Below are positions 34,688-45,881 of a stretch of 64,000 nt of DNA, piece after piece. Numbering within the stretch: the stretch's first letter is position 1; the number at the start of each line of letters is the position of its first letter. Source of the DNA: Acholeplasmatales bacterium (lineage in GTDB: Bacteria; Bacillota_I; Bacilli_A; Acholeplasmatales; Anaeroplasmataceae); the NCBI GenBank assembly GCA_017542485.1, contig JAFXXC010000077.1, forward strand, positions 1 to 64,000. Reading direction: 5' to 3'. The notes under the pieces are model-generated. The model was not told the origin of the DNA. It saw nothing but the letters and a program-made list of their open reading frames with translations, and searched no databases. Position numbers and translations under genes: made by a program.

Positions 34688-35938
34688 ATGATATTTGATG
34701 ACTTAGATGAGTTAGATTCATCAAAAACTAAGATTAAAGTTATCGGTGTTGGTGGTGCTGGTAATAATGCAATAGATCATATGATTGAAAACGAAGTTCT
34801 TGGTGTTGAATTCTGGGCTGTAAATACAGATGCTCAAGCTTTAAAAAATTCAAGAACTCAAAATAGATTATTAATTGGTAAGACAACTACTCATGGACAG
34901 GGTGCAGGAGCAAATCCAGAAGTTGGTAGAGCAGCTGCGTTAGAAAGCGAAGATGATATTCATGAGATGATTGGTGAAGCACAAATGGTTTTCATTACTT
35001 GTGGTATGGGTGGTGGAACAGGTACAGGTGCAGCTCCAGTTATCGCTAAGGTTGCTAGAGAACATGAATGCTTAGTCGTAGGTATTTGTACTAAACCATT
35101 TACATTTGAGGGACCAGGAAGAACAGCAAACGCTGTAGCCGGACTTGAAAATTTAAGACAATATGTTGACACATTAATTGTTATACCAAATCAAAGATTA
35201 TTACAAATTGTTGATACATCTACTGGAATTTTAGCAGCTTTTAGAGAGGCTGATAATGTTTTACGTAAAGGTGTTCAGGGTGTAGCAGAAATCATTGCTA
35301 TACCTGGATTAATAAATGTAGATTTTGCTGATGTCAATACAGTAATGAAGAATAAAGGTACAGCACTTTTAGGTATAGGTGTTGCCAAAGGTCCTAATAG
35401 AGCAATTGAAGCTGCTAGAAATGCAATTCATTCGCCTTTACTTGAAGTAACAATTGATGGTGCAACAAATGCCATAGTTAATATTAATGCTTCAACTTCT
35501 TTATCATTAACTGAGGTTGATAGAGCAATTGAAGAAATTAGAAACAATAGTGGAAAAGACTTAGATATTATATTTGGTGCTTCAATTAATACAGATTTGA
35601 AGGATGAACTTGTTGTTACAGTTATTGCAACTGGATATGAACTTAAAGCTCAAAAATCTGGATTTGATGAACTTCGTTCAGCTATATTTAAGAATATGAG
35701 TGATGATAATATTACTTATTCAGGCTTAGATGATGATGATTATGTTGAAACTGAACAAGACCAAGGAAAAGAAAAGCTTGGACAAATATTTGACAATATT
35801 TCTCCAAAAGAGGAAAGAAGACGTCTTAAGGAAGAGAAGAAACGTATGAAAGAGGCTGAAAAGGAAAGAATGAGAAATGAAAAAATTTCCGATGAAGAAC
35901 CTCAATCAAATTTCCCTAGCTGGTTAAAAAGAAATTAG
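34688..35938 (+). CDS. ftsZ: Cell-division GTPase FtsZ
   Basis: 416 residues. Tubulin-like GTPase with signature GMGGGTGTGAAPVIAKVA (about residue 104), GVGGAGNNA near the N-terminus and GPGRTANA. A variable Lys/Glu linker and the conserved C-terminal peptide NFPSWLKRN, which binds membrane tethers, follow. It polymerises into the division ring. ftsA and the dcw genes are not adjacent. ATG 34688 follows GAAGGGGG. It is monocistronic with its own promoter and terminator. Confidence 0.97.
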   Translation: MIFDDLDELDSSKTKIKVIGVGGAGNNAIDHMIENEVLGVEFWAVNTDAQALKNSRTQNRLLIGKTTTHGQGAGANPEVGRAAALESEDDIHEMIGEAQMVFITCGMGGGTGTGAAPVIAKVAREHECLVVGICTKPFTFEGPGRTANAVAGLENLRQYVDTLIVIPNQRLLQIVDTSTGILAAFREADNVLRKGVQGVAEIIAIPGLINVDFADVNTVMKNKGTALLGIGVAKGPNRAIEAARNAIHSPLLEVTIDGATNAIVNINASTSLSLTEVDRAIEEIRNNSGKDLDIIFGASINTDLKDELVVTVIATGYELKAQKSGFDELRSAIFKNMSDDNITYSGLDDDDYVETEQDQGKEKLGQIFDNISPKEERRRLKEEKKRMKEAEKERMRNEKISDEEPQSNFPSWLKRN

Positions 35939-35962
35939 TGCGATAAATATCGCACTTTTTTT
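35937..35962 (+). terminator. Terminator of ftsZ
   Basis: 8-bp stem AGTGCGAT/ATCGCACT with AAAT loop, followed by seven T. The stop codon TAG lies at its 5' edge. Confidence 0.92.
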
Positions 35963-35964
35963 GC

Positions 35965-35994
35965 GAAAAAAATAGGAGAGTTAGTCTCCTATTT
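35965..35994 (-). terminator. Terminator of the giant coiled-coil gene
   Basis: On the minus strand, the 10-bp stem AAATAGGAGA/TCTCCTATTT is followed by a T-run (plus-strand A tract 35965-35970). It overlaps the stop codon of the gene. Confidence 0.85.
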
Positions 35995-38900
35995 AATATG
36001 TTTTAATTGAATGTTGTGATTCTTTTTTTCACGTCTAAGCTGAAGCTTATGAGTACTTGTTAAATTCATAATGCTTTTTCCATATGTCATATTAATTTCT
36101 GAAATATTATTATTAATTTCCTTACGTCTTTCAATATAATCTAATTTAGCTTGGTTAGTATTTTTATCTATATCTTGATTATATCTTTTTGTTTCAAGCT
36201 GATAATTATGTTTTTCTGTTTTTGCTTTTTCAGGAATGTTATTAATTATCTCTTTACGTTTATTAATATAAATATGTAAATCAGCATCTAATCTTTTTTT
36301 GCTTAGTGTTGCAGTATCAACAATATTTTTTACATCTTCATGATATTTTTGTGATAATTCATTCATTGTGCTCTCGTAATCATCAATAATTGATTTTTGA
36401 TTTGCACAAATTGCATAGAATTCATCATAAAATTTTTGTGTAGCTTCTGAAGTTTTATTAATTATATTTTTAGAATTGATATTGTGATTATTGTTATTCT
36501 TTTTGATTAGATTATCACATTTTCTCTCAGATTTAGCATATTGAAGATGTCTTTTCCTAATAGTTTGGTTTAATCCATGTTTGATTCTGTTAGCTCTTTG
36601 TCTTTCTGATTCAACATTCGCCTCAAAATCATTGTTAATTTTAATGACTTTTTCTTCGTATGTCTTTTCAGTAGAATTTAAATCATTAGCCTCTTCTTGG
36701 CGTTCAGAAAGGTAGAAGATATTAATATTATCATAAATCATTTTTATTAGTGAAGAAATATTCATATTTACTTCATTTTTCTTTTTGTTTATTACTGTTT
36801 CATAATTAATAGAAGTAATTTTTGTTTCCTTTGGAGGCATTATAATAAAATTAATTGCTTTTTTTGTATTATTTACAGTATTTAATAAATTAGATATTAA
36901 ATTATGATATGCAGAAGCACTATAATATTGTCTACGTTTTATTTCTGCTTTTTTATTGGCATAGTCAGCTTCTAATTGTTTTAATTTTGCATCAACTGTT
37001 GAAAGCTCAGATTTTATTGGTTCTATTTTAGCAATATTTTCATTGGCTTCCTGAGTTATAGTATTAATTTTATTTGTTAATGTAATTAAATTCTTTTTGG
37101 CTGTTTGTTTATCATATAATGCATAATTTTTAGGATCCTTAATATATAATATTTGATTTTGTATTGTAAAAATTAATGCATTATAATCATTTATTTTATT
37201 TTGATATAATTCTAAAGAATCTTCCAATTCATTTTTCTTTGATGATAATACTTTATAATCTTTGCTGTAGATTGATTCTATTAATTCATAATAATCTTTA
37301 AATTTAAATGATTCTTCAAATTCTAATCTATAGTTAGTTATTACTCTTGTTAATTCGATTAAGGAATCACCTAAATCTCTTAAATAATCTAATGCGTGTT
37401 TTAACATTCCATTAATGAATGATATGACTATATCATAATATTCAGGACGGAAAATAATATTGCCAAATATTATATCTAATATCTTTGTTGTATTATTAAA
37501 TAATTCAACTACTAGATTGATATAAGTAGAAGATATTTGATTTATAGATTTGACCTCATTTATAAAACGTTTATCAAGTATTGTTAAAGATAATTTATCT
37601 ACTTCAAGTTGACCTTTTAAAGATTCTGAATCTATTTCAAGTGCTTTTTTGAATTTGTCTAATGCCATTTGGAAATTTAATGAATATACATCGTTTTGAA
37701 GTATTGCCTTTTCAATGGCAATTTCAGAATTCTTTAATTGTTTATATTTATGGTTTTTTAATCTAATATTTGATTTACTATAGTTTAAAAGTTCGTTTTC
37801 TTTTTTTACATTTAAATCATAAAGTTTTTTATTATATTCATTTAAAACCCTATCTTTTTCTATTTCTAGAAGATTATGTACTACTAGATAGTTTTGAGTT
37901 TTAATGTATTTTTTATCTTCAATTTCATGAATTATTTTATGGATGCTTTCTACTGAATTTAAATCTATTTTTGTTTTTTTAATATCTGTAATAGTTTTTT
38001 CTAATTCAATATGATGTAATGTTTCAAGTTTTTCGAAATCTTTATCAATATCAATTGTTTTGATTGAACTTTCTAATCTAATTAGGTTAGCTGATTTGTT
38101 GTAGTCATTATTTGTGACTGTCATTTTATAATTTAAATCATTTTCGTCTAGGTTATTACGCTCTTGGTAATATTTATTGTCGTGCAATTCTTTTTCGTTT
38201 ATAGACTTAATGGAAAAGGTTCTGTTAAGTTCTAATATTTTTTTATTGTATGAATTGTTTTCTGTTTCAATTAGATAATTATTAGTTAAAGTTTTCAAAG
38301 TTTTTTCTGATTGTGACTCTTCAAGATTTGATGAGTCGAAGAAGGCACGGTTTTTTTGTTTTATTTGTCTTTTTTTATTTCTATCATCTAATTGAGAATA
38401 ATAGATAGAAGAGATGATTTTTTCTTGTTCTTTATGCAAATCTAAAAGACGGTATTGTAAATCGATTTTTTCGTTTGCAATATCGGAATTATAATCATTT
38501 TTGATTTTTGTTATACTTTCTTCTAAGTCATTCATATTTAAAACGAATTCTCTTGATATGCTTTGGCTTTCAAATTGATATTCATTTCTTTTTTGTTCTT
38601 TTTCTGATTGATTTGATGATAGACTATTAGAATATTTAGTACGTTCTTCGCCATTATTTTTATTTTTTTCTGTAACTAATTTTCTTATTTTATCGTTTAA
38701 TTCTACACTTTCTTTGTATTTATTTTCCTTATGTGTAGCTTGTATTACAGAGAAATCACTTATTTGTTTTTCTAATATTTCATTAGTGTTTGATATTCTT
38801 TGATTATAGTTTTTAATTATTGTTCCAGTTTCGATATCATAATCTATTAAAGAATAAGAATGATCATTTTTTAGTTTTTCTAGTTTTTGTTCAAGATGGC

Positions 38901-39411
38901 TATTATTTTTAGATATACTGTTTTGATATGTTAAATTAGCGTTTTCCTGTTGGTAAGTATATCTTGATATGTTTTCTTGATGTTCTAAATTGAACATTTC
39001 TATGTTTTGATTGTTTGACATAATGAAATAGTTAATGTCTAATTCATGAGCTTCTTTTTTTCTGGCATTCTCTTCATTTATTTTTACTATTTCTTGCTTG
39101 ATGTTTTGATCACTTTTTGCATATTTATCTATTATTAGATTTTTCTGATTTTCTGTTTCTTTTATTAAGATATTTTTTTCATTATTATATTCTTTTAATT
39201 GTTTAGTGAAATTTTCAGAATATTTATGTAGATTCTTATCTAAAATTATTGTTGATTTGATACATTCATCAATAAAAGAAGTGAATGTTAGTTTTATAGT
39301 ATTCAATAAATTATTATCAAATGGTGCTTTATCATCGAGTTCGATGAAGGTGTTAATAAATGAGTTGAATTCATTCGAGAAATTAGTTATATCATCGTTA
39401 AATCTAGACAT
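35989..39411 (-). CDS. Giant coiled-coil protein (1140 aa), unknown function
   Basis: 1140 residues, almost wholly helical and charged (Lys, Glu, Asn), with long heptad-like coiled-coil stretches at about 60-600 and 740-1130. They are separated by a more hydrophobic middle (about 610-720, including INLVVELFNNTTKILDIIFG). There is no signal peptide, convincing membrane helix, Walker motif or other enzyme signature, so it is not an SMC protein. GAGGTGAT precedes the ATG. The architecture suggests a cytoplasmic scaffold or filament. It is convergent with ftsZ and divergent from ruvA. I do not recognise a family. Confidence 0.8.
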   Translation of the reverse strand: MSRFNDDITNFSNEFNSFINTFIELDDKAPFDNNLLNTIKLTFTSFIDECIKSTIILDKNLHKYSENFTKQLKEYNNEKNILIKETENQKNLIIDKYAKSDQNIKQEIVKINEENARKKEAHELDINYFIMSNNQNIEMFNLEHQENISRYTYQQENANLTYQNSISKNNSHLEQKLEKLKNDHSYSLIDYDIETGTIIKNYNQRISNTNEILEKQISDFSVIQATHKENKYKESVELNDKIRKLVTEKNKNNGEERTKYSNSLSSNQSEKEQKRNEYQFESQSISREFVLNMNDLEESITKIKNDYNSDIANEKIDLQYRLLDLHKEQEKIISSIYYSQLDDRNKKRQIKQKNRAFFDSSNLEESQSEKTLKTLTNNYLIETENNSYNKKILELNRTFSIKSINEKELHDNKYYQERNNLDENDLNYKMTVTNNDYNKSANLIRLESSIKTIDIDKDFEKLETLHHIELEKTITDIKKTKIDLNSVESIHKIIHEIEDKKYIKTQNYLVVHNLLEIEKDRVLNEYNKKLYDLNVKKENELLNYSKSNIRLKNHKYKQLKNSEIAIEKAILQNDVYSLNFQMALDKFKKALEIDSESLKGQLEVDKLSLTILDKRFINEVKSINQISSTYINLVVELFNNTTKILDIIFGNIIFRPEYYDIVISFINGMLKHALDYLRDLGDSLIELTRVITNYRLEFEESFKFKDYYELIESIYSKDYKVLSSKKNELEDSLELYQNKINDYNALIFTIQNQILYIKDPKNYALYDKQTAKKNLITLTNKINTITQEANENIAKIEPIKSELSTVDAKLKQLEADYANKKAEIKRRQYYSASAYHNLISNLLNTVNNTKKAINFIIMPPKETKITSINYETVINKKKNEVNMNISSLIKMIYDNINIFYLSERQEEANDLNSTEKTYEEKVIKINNDFEANVESERQRANRIKHGLNQTIRKRHLQYAKSERKCDNLIKKNNNNHNINSKNIINKTSEATQKFYDEFYAICANQKSIIDDYESTMNELSQKYHEDVKNIVDTATLSKKRLDADLHIYINKRKEIINNIPEKAKTEKHNYQLETKRYNQDIDKNTNQAKLDYIERRKEINNNISEINMTYGKSIMNLTSTHKLQLRREKKNHNIQLKHIK

Positions 39412-39440
39412 TTATTATCACCTCAAACTTTCCTACTTGT

Positions 39441-39469
39441 ATTATATAATCAAATTCAATCATAGTAAA
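39441..39469 (-). promoter_or_regulatory. Promoter of the giant coiled-coil gene
   Basis: The minus strand reads TTTACT (39469-39464), 17-bp spacer, TATAAT (39446-39441). The leader is about 22 nt. Confidence 0.6.
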
Positions 39470-39484
39470 GTTATAAATTGTTAT

Positions 39485-39503
39485 TTAAGTATAAAATACT
39501 TAA
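39485..39503. repeat. Inverted repeat in the ruvA / coiled-coil divergent spacer
   Basis: TTAAGTAT (39485-39492) and ATACTTAA (39496-39503) around AAA. The core AGTATAAAATA also occurs in the inverted repeat over the ftsZ promoter (34626-34649). It could be an operator, but A+T-rich palindromes arise easily here. Confidence 0.35.
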
Positions 39504-39577
39504 TGTATATATAATTGGGAATAATTATCTTTAAAAAAGACTAATGTTATGATATTATAAAATAGGTGAATTAGTGT

Positions 39578-40135
39578 ATGTATGGATATATAATTGGTAA
39601 GGTGATGAAAATTACACCTAAATATATAATTTGCGAAAATAATGGAATAGGGTATGAAATAATTGTCCCTAATCCTTTTAATTATAAACTTAATGAAGAA
39701 TATAAAATTTATACTTATCAGCATGTAAGAGAAGATTTGATAGAACTATATGGTTTTATGGAATTTGAAGAAAAAGAGTTGTTTTTAAAACTTATTTCTG
39801 TTAGTGGAATAGGCCCAAAAAGTGCATTAAGCATATTGGCTACTGGAACTGTAAATGAAATATGTAGGGCTATTGAGGCAAGAAATGATGCATATTTAAG
39901 AAAATTTCCTGGTATTGGTAGTAAGGCTAGTCAACAAATTATTTTGGATTTGGCAGGTAAGCTTTCGTTTACTAATGAAGGTGTCAGCAATTCAAAGCTT
40001 GATGATGTAGAAGATGCGCTTATTGCATTAGGTTATAGTAAAAAGGAAATAACTAAGGTTATTCCTAAGCTTGATGCTAATTTGGATGAAGGGGAGCTAA
40101 TTAAGGAAGCACTTAAGAAGCTTATTAAGGCATAG
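39578..40135 (+). CDS. ruvA: Holliday junction helicase subunit RuvA
   Basis: 185 residues. N-terminal OB domain ([19 protein letters not shown]), two helix-hairpin-helix motifs ([16 protein letters not shown] and [19 protein letters not shown]) and a C-terminal three-helix domain ([19 protein letters not shown]) that contacts RuvB. RuvA tetramers hold the four-way junction. ATG 39578 follows AGGTGA. It is first gene of ruvA-ruvB-queA-ppiB-tgt. Confidence 0.95.
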   Translation: MYGYIIGKVMKITPKYIICENNGIGYEIIVPNPFNYKLNEEYKIYTYQHVREDLIELYGFMEFEEKELFLKLISVSGIGPKSALSILATGTVNEICRAIEARNDAYLRKFPGIGSKASQQIILDLAGKLSFTNEGVSNSKLDDVEDALIALGYSKKEITKVIPKLDANLDEGELIKEALKKLIKA

Positions 40136-40137
40136 TT

Positions 40138-41151
40138 ATGGGAAGAGATAGAATATTAGATCCAAATTTAGAAGGCGACGAGGAAACAAGTGAGTTATCG
40201 TTAAGGCCTCAAAAGTTAACTGAATATATTGGTCAATGTGAAGCTAAAGAAATGCTAGATGTTTATATTAAAGCAGCTTTGAAAAGAAATGAATCGCTTG
40301 ATCATGTCCTATTATATGGTCCTCCTGGATTAGGTAAGACTACGCTTGCACAAATTATAGCTAACGAGCTTGGCGTTGGTATTAAGGTTGTTTCAGGACC
40401 ATCTGTTGAGAGAAGTGGTGATTTAGCAGCAGTTCTTACTACATTAAATGAGGGAGATGTTTTGTTTATTGATGAGATACATCGATTACCTAGATATGTA
40501 GAGGAAGTACTATATAGCGCAATGGAGGATTATGTCCTTGATATAATGGTTGGAAAGGATAATCAAACAAGAAGCATTAGAGTTAATCTTCCACCATTTA
40601 CTCTTGTTGGCGCAACAACTAGGTATGGTGATCTTTCATCTCCACTTAGAGATAGATTTGGTGTTGTATTAAGACTTAATTATTATACAATTGACGAATT
40701 ATCTGAAATTGTTAAAAGAACAGCGAAGGTATACAATGCAGAAATAGAAAATGATGCCATTTTATCTTTAGCTAGACGTAGTCGTGGTACTCCAAGAATA
40801 GCTAATAGATTATTTAGAAGAGTTAGAGATTTCGCAGATGTAAAAAACAATGGTGTTATTTCAAATGAGATTTGTCAAATAGCACTAGATAAACTTGGAA
40901 TTGATAATGATGGTCTTGATTATACAGACTATAGATATTTAAGAGCAATAGTAGAAACATTTAAAGGTGGACCGGTTGGAGTTGAAAGCTTAGCTGCTAC
41001 TATCTCAGAGGAGGTAACTACTATTGAGGATGTATATGAACCATATTTATTGCAGGAAGGTTATATAAAAAGAAGTAATAGAGGTAGAATAGCTACAGAA
41101 AAGGCTTATGAAAAGCTTGGTGTTAAATATTATAAGGGGATATTTTCATGA
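40138..41151 (+). CDS. ruvB: Holliday junction branch-migration ATPase RuvB
   Basis: 337 residues. AAA+ motor: [15 protein letters not shown] (Walker A, about residue 60), LFIDEIHRL (Walker B), GATTR (sensor 1), and the winged-helix C-terminus [13 protein letters not shown]. It drives branch migration with RuvA. It starts 2 bases after ruvA and overlaps queA by 4 bases. ruvC is not nearby, as in many Firmicutes, where RecU takes that role. Confidence 0.97.
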   Translation: MGRDRILDPNLEGDEETSELSLRPQKLTEYIGQCEAKEMLDVYIKAALKRNESLDHVLLYGPPGLGKTTLAQIIANELGVGIKVVSGPSVERSGDLAAVLTTLNEGDVLFIDEIHRLPRYVEEVLYSAMEDYVLDIMVGKDNQTRSIRVNLPPFTLVGATTRYGDLSSPLRDRFGVVLRLNYYTIDELSEIVKRTAKVYNAEIENDAILSLARRSRGTPRIANRLFRRVRDFADVKNNGVISNEICQIALDKLGIDNDGLDYTDYRYLRAIVETFKGGPVGVESLAATISEEVTTIEDVYEPYLLQEGYIKRSNRGRIATEKAYEKLGVKYYKGIFS

Positions 41152-42176
41152 TAAGAACTGATGATTTTGATTATTATTTGCCCGAAGAATTAATAGCCCA
41201 AACACCACTAAAGGATAGAAGCCAATCACGTCTTTTGGTATTAGATAAAAATACTAAGACTTATGAGGATAGAATATTTAGTGATATTTTGGATTATCTT
41301 AATAAAGATGATGTATTAGTATTGAATGATACAAAAGTAATACCAGCAAGACTATATGGTCATAAGGTAGATACAGACGCATTAATTGAGGTATTGTTAT
41401 TAAAGGATTTAGGGGAAAATGTTTGGGAGTGCCTTGCAAAACCACAAAAGAGGGTTAAGATTGGAACTGTAATTTCTTTTGGTGATGGCAGTTTAAAGGC
41501 AGAATGTATTAAATTATTTGATATGGGTATATGCCATTTCAAATTAATATATGATGGTATATTAGTTGAGATTTTAGATAAATTAGGAGAAATGCCACTT
41601 CCTCCTTATATCCATGAGAAATTGAAAGATAAGGATAGATATCAAACAGTATACGCTAAAAATCCTGGTTCGGCTGCCGCGCCTACAGCAGGGTTACATT
41701 TTACTAATGAATTGTTAGAAAAAATAAAGAATAAAGGTATTGATATTATATATGTTACACTTCATGTAGGTTTAGGAACATTTAGACCTGTAAATGAGGA
41801 TAATATTGAAAATCATGTTATGCATACAGAATATTATGAAATATCAGAAGAATCATGCAAAAAGCTAAATGATGCTAAGGCGAAGGGTAAAAGAATTATC
41901 GCAGTAGGTACTACATCTACAAGAACATTAGAATCTAATTATAAAGAAGGTGTGGGATTTACTCCTAAATGCGAGAATACAAGTATTTTTATTTATCCTG
42001 GATATAAATTTAAATCAATTGATGCGTTAATTACTAATTTCCATTTGCCTAAATCAACATTGATAATGCTAGTTAGCGCACTTGCAGGGAGAGAATTTAT
42101 ACTTGATAGTTATAAGCACGCTGTAGATGAAAAATATAGATTTTTCTCATTCGGTGATGCAATGTTTATAAAATAA
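41148..42176 (+). CDS. queA: S-adenosylmethionine:tRNA ribosyltransferase-isomerase QueA
   Basis: 342 residues. It forms epoxyqueuosine in tRNA by transferring and isomerising the ribosyl part of SAM. Motifs include [16 protein letters not shown] at the N-terminus, [10 protein letters not shown] (about residue 178), [11 protein letters not shown] and [15 protein letters not shown]. It overlaps ruvB by 4 bases and sits with tgt, the preceding enzyme of the same pathway. Confidence 0.96.
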   Translation: MIRTDDFDYYLPEELIAQTPLKDRSQSRLLVLDKNTKTYEDRIFSDILDYLNKDDVLVLNDTKVIPARLYGHKVDTDALIEVLLLKDLGENVWECLAKPQKRVKIGTVISFGDGSLKAECIKLFDMGICHFKLIYDGILVEILDKLGEMPLPPYIHEKLKDKDRYQTVYAKNPGSAAAPTAGLHFTNELLEKIKNKGIDIIYVTLHVGLGTFRPVNEDNIENHVMHTEYYEISEESCKKLNDAKAKGKRIIAVGTTSTRTLESNYKEGVGFTPKCENTSIFIYPGYKFKSIDALITNFHLPKSTLIMLVSALAGREFILDSYKHAVDEKYRFFSFGDAMFIK

Positions 42177-42189
42177 GGAGGAGATTATA

Positions 42190-43832
<1,643 letters not shown>

Positions 43833-43838
43833 AAAGTT

Positions 43839-43871
43839 ATGGTGTATTGTAGAACAATATGCCATTTTTTC
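43839..43871 (+). terminator. Terminator of the ruvA-tgt operon
   Basis: 11-bp stem ATGGTGTATTG/CAATATGCCAT with two G-U pairs, loop TAGAA, followed by a T-run (TTTTTTCTTG). Confidence 0.85.
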
Positions 43872-43976
43872 TTGTTTTTTATGAATTCCATATGATAGAG
43901 ATAAATTTATTCTTTAATTTTTTTATGTAGTGTGATAAAATTATTCACGAATATTCGTTTTTTAGGGGTGATAAAA

Positions 43977-44459
43977 ATGGATGTTGAAACAATGCTTAAA
44001 GTTTTAGGAGTAAGAACACAAAGTAAAGAATCTATTGAGTTATGTTATAAGATGGATATTGAAGCTTTTAACATGATGTCCTCAGATGATAATAATTATT
44101 CAAATGAAAAATTTGTTTATGAATGTGTATATAAATCATTATTGGATGAACTTGATTATGAGAAATTATCAACTGAAGAAAAAGTAAGATGTCTTAAGGT
44201 TGTTGATTCAATTGATTTAAATGAAGAGGATAAGGAATATAGAGATTTATATTTCACAGGGCTTGAAAGAGTGCTTTTAAGATATGGTAGATATGATTTG
44301 ATAAAATTTCAAAGAATACCAATGTCAGATCATGATGGTATTGCAAAAGATGCATATCTATATGAATTACATGGAGATTACGCAACTGCGATTAAGTATT
44401 ATAATTTAATTGGTGAAGATAATCGTTATGATATTTGTATATATAAATCTTCAAGATAA
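43977..44459 (+). CDS. Hypothetical protein, TPR-like C-terminus
   Basis: 160 residues from ATG 43977, which has AGGGGTG upstream; the longer frame from GTG 43932 has no ribosome site. All-helical and acidic. The C-terminal stretch AYLYELHGDYATAIKYYNLI reads like a tetratricopeptide unit. No signal peptide, no membrane helix. I do not recognise the family. It stands alone between two terminators. Confidence 0.72.
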   Translation: MDVETMLKVLGVRTQSKESIELCYKMDIEAFNMMSSDDNNYSNEKFVYECVYKSLLDELDYEKLSTEEKVRCLKVVDSIDLNEEDKEYRDLYFTGLERVLLRYGRYDLIKFQRIPMSDHDGIAKDAYLYELHGDYATAIKYYNLIGEDNRYDICIYKSSR

Positions 44460-44484
44460 TTAATAAAATTATTTATGTTAAAGT

Positions 44485-44511
44485 AGGTCTAATTTAATTA
44501 GACCTTTTTTA
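44485..44511 (+). terminator. Terminator
   Basis: Perfect 9-bp stem AGGTCTAAT/ATTAGACCT with TTA loop, followed by six T. It ends the upstream hypothetical gene. Confidence 0.92.
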
Positions 44512-44546
44512 TTCGAATAAAATTTTAAAATTAAAACATTTTCTAC

Positions 44547-44574
44547 TTGAAAAATAATTTTTATTTTATATAAT
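44547..44574 (+). promoter_or_regulatory. Promoter of the 110-aa hypothetical gene
   Basis: TTGAAA (44547-44552), 16-bp spacer, TATAAT (44569-44574); leader about 26 nt. Confidence 0.7.
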
Positions 44575-44606
44575 ACTTGCTGTACGTTTATTTTTAGGAG
44601 GATATT

Positions 44607-44939
44607 ATGCAGGATAATTATTACAATCATATGATTTCTACTTTATTACCAAATTTAAAGCAAATGTTAACTTATAATGAGCCAGGTACTATGGATGAGT
44701 TTAAAACTATGCCATTAAAGGAATGGGATAAGCTTACAGTAATGGTTGAATCATTAAAGGATTATACTTTATCTAATGGAAGAAAAAATCAGCTTATGAC
44801 ATATTATTCTGATACACTATATCCATTGTTGGTAAGCGGAAATCTTTTAAAGCAAGGATTTAAAAAATATTATGCTATAAGAGTAGATGATTTTGACTTT
44901 AGACAGATGATTTCAAAATGTGAAGGATATATCATCTAG
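44607..44939 (+). CDS. Hypothetical small protein
   Basis: 110 residues, mainly helical, with no signal peptide or membrane segment. Own promoter and a strong ribosome site (TAGGAGG, 7 bases before ATG 44607) show that it is a real gene. No family recognised; no motif stands out beyond VMVESLKDYTLSNGRKNQL in the middle. No clear terminator follows, so transcription may run on into the A+T-rich spacer 44940-45240. Confidence 0.75.
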   Translation: MQDNYYNHMISTLLPNLKQMLTYNEPGTMDEFKTMPLKEWDKLTVMVESLKDYTLSNGRKNQLMTYYSDTLYPLLVSGNLLKQGFKKYYAIRVDDFDFRQMISKCEGYII

Positions 44940-45018
44940 TTTAATTTATTTTATAGATTTAAGAAAATTTATTTTAAAATTGATATAAATGATATATTTT
45001 TCTATCAAAATGATAAAA

Positions 45019-45077
45019 TCACATAATTTCACATAATTTACAGAAATTTGACACATTTTTTATTGATAGAATACAAT
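45019..45077 (+). promoter_or_regulatory. Promoter with upstream tandem repeats for a leader or small RNA
   Basis: Perfect TTGACA (45048-45053), 18-bp spacer, TACAAT (45072-45077). Two exact tandem copies of TCACATAATT lie just upstream at 45019-45028 and 45029-45038, a position suited to an activator. The predicted start is near 45084, about 150 bases before yggS and with no coding region in between. Confidence 0.7.
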
Positions 45078-45083
45078 TGTCTT

Positions 45084-45190
45084 AAGAAAGACGTGTCTAT
45101 CATAATCTCCCTATTTGATAGATAACTTTTCATAAGCAAACTTATAACTCTCCCAATTAGAAAAGGACACGTAGGTGTCCTTTTCGCTTT
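45084..45190 (+). ncRNA. Candidate small RNA or attenuating leader upstream of yggS
   Basis: A promoter (45048-45077) and a strong terminator-like hairpin (AAAAGGACAC 45161-45170 with GTGTCCTTTT 45175-45184, GTAG loop) bound about 107 nt without an ORF. Inside are hairpins CTATCA/TGATAG (45097-45102 and 45116-45121) and ATAAG/CTTAT. C-rich single-stranded motifs TCTCCC occur twice, in the first loop and after the second hairpin, as in RsaE/RoxS-type Firmicute sRNAs that pair with ribosome sites. ACGTGTC (45091-45097) can also pair with the terminator 5' arm, so a cis-acting attenuator of yggS is the alternative. It is not a T-box or a riboswitch I recognise. Confidence 0.55.
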
Positions 45191-45239
45191 ATTATAGAAA
45201 AATGTTTAATTATATTATATAATTAATAGGGTGGTATTT

Positions 45240-45881
45240 ATGAAACTTAGAAGTGATATAGATGAATTCATCAAAACTATTCCAGATAATGTTAATATCG
45301 TCGCAGCAACAAAATATGTTGGTGCTCAAGAAATGATGGATTTATATAAGCATAATATTAAAAATTTTGGTGAAAATAGAGTTGATTCTTTTAATAATAA
45401 ATATGAAGAATTGAAAGACGTTAAGGATATTAAATGGCATTTTATTGGCCATTTGCAAAGAAATAAGTGTAAAGATATAATTAATAAAATAGATTATTTA
45501 CATTCTTTAGATTCTATTGAATTAGCTAAGATGATAGAAAAATATAGAGTGAATGAATTAAATACTTTTATTGAGGTTTCCATTAATTTAGAAGAAAATA
45601 AAAATGGTGTTGATTATCATAATATTTATGATTTTGTTGGCGATTTATTAAATTATAAAAAGATTAAAATTATTGGATTAATGATGATGGCTATTAAAAA
45701 TGATAATGATGAGGATTTAAAGGATCAGTTTGATAAGCTTTATAATTTAAGAAATGATTTAGAGAAAAAATTTAATATTTCTATTCCATATTTGTCAATG
45801 GGCATTAGTGATGATTATAAAATAGCTATAGATAGTGGCGCTACTCATGTAAGATTAGGTAGAATTTTATGGGAGAATTAA
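45240..45881 (+). CDS. yggS: YggS-family PLP-binding protein
   Basis: 213 residues. Single-domain alanine-racemase-like fold. The PLP lysine is in VAATKYV (about residue 25). FGENRV, WHFIGHLQRNK, LSMGISDDY and THVRLGRILW are conserved. The family maintains PLP and amino-acid homeostasis rather than acting as an enzyme. ATG 45240 (after AGGGTGG) is preferred to the upstream GTG 45231. Overlaps ylmH by 13 bases. Confidence 0.94.
   Translation: MKLRSDIDEFIKTIPDNVNIVAATKYVGAQEMMDLYKHNIKNFGENRVDSFNNKYEELKDVKDIKWHFIGHLQRNKCKDIINKIDYLHSLDSIELAKMIEKYRVNELNTFIEVSINLEENKNGVDYHNIYDFVGDLLNYKKIKIIGLMMMAIKNDNDEDLKDQFDKLYNLRNDLEKKFNISIPYLSMGISDDYKIAIDSGATHVRLGRILWEN

Noticed and set aside
45084-45239. T-box or known metabolite riboswitch before yggS
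   Set aside because: No T-box bulge sequence or other riboswitch core is recognisable; only a C-rich RNA with a terminator is supported.
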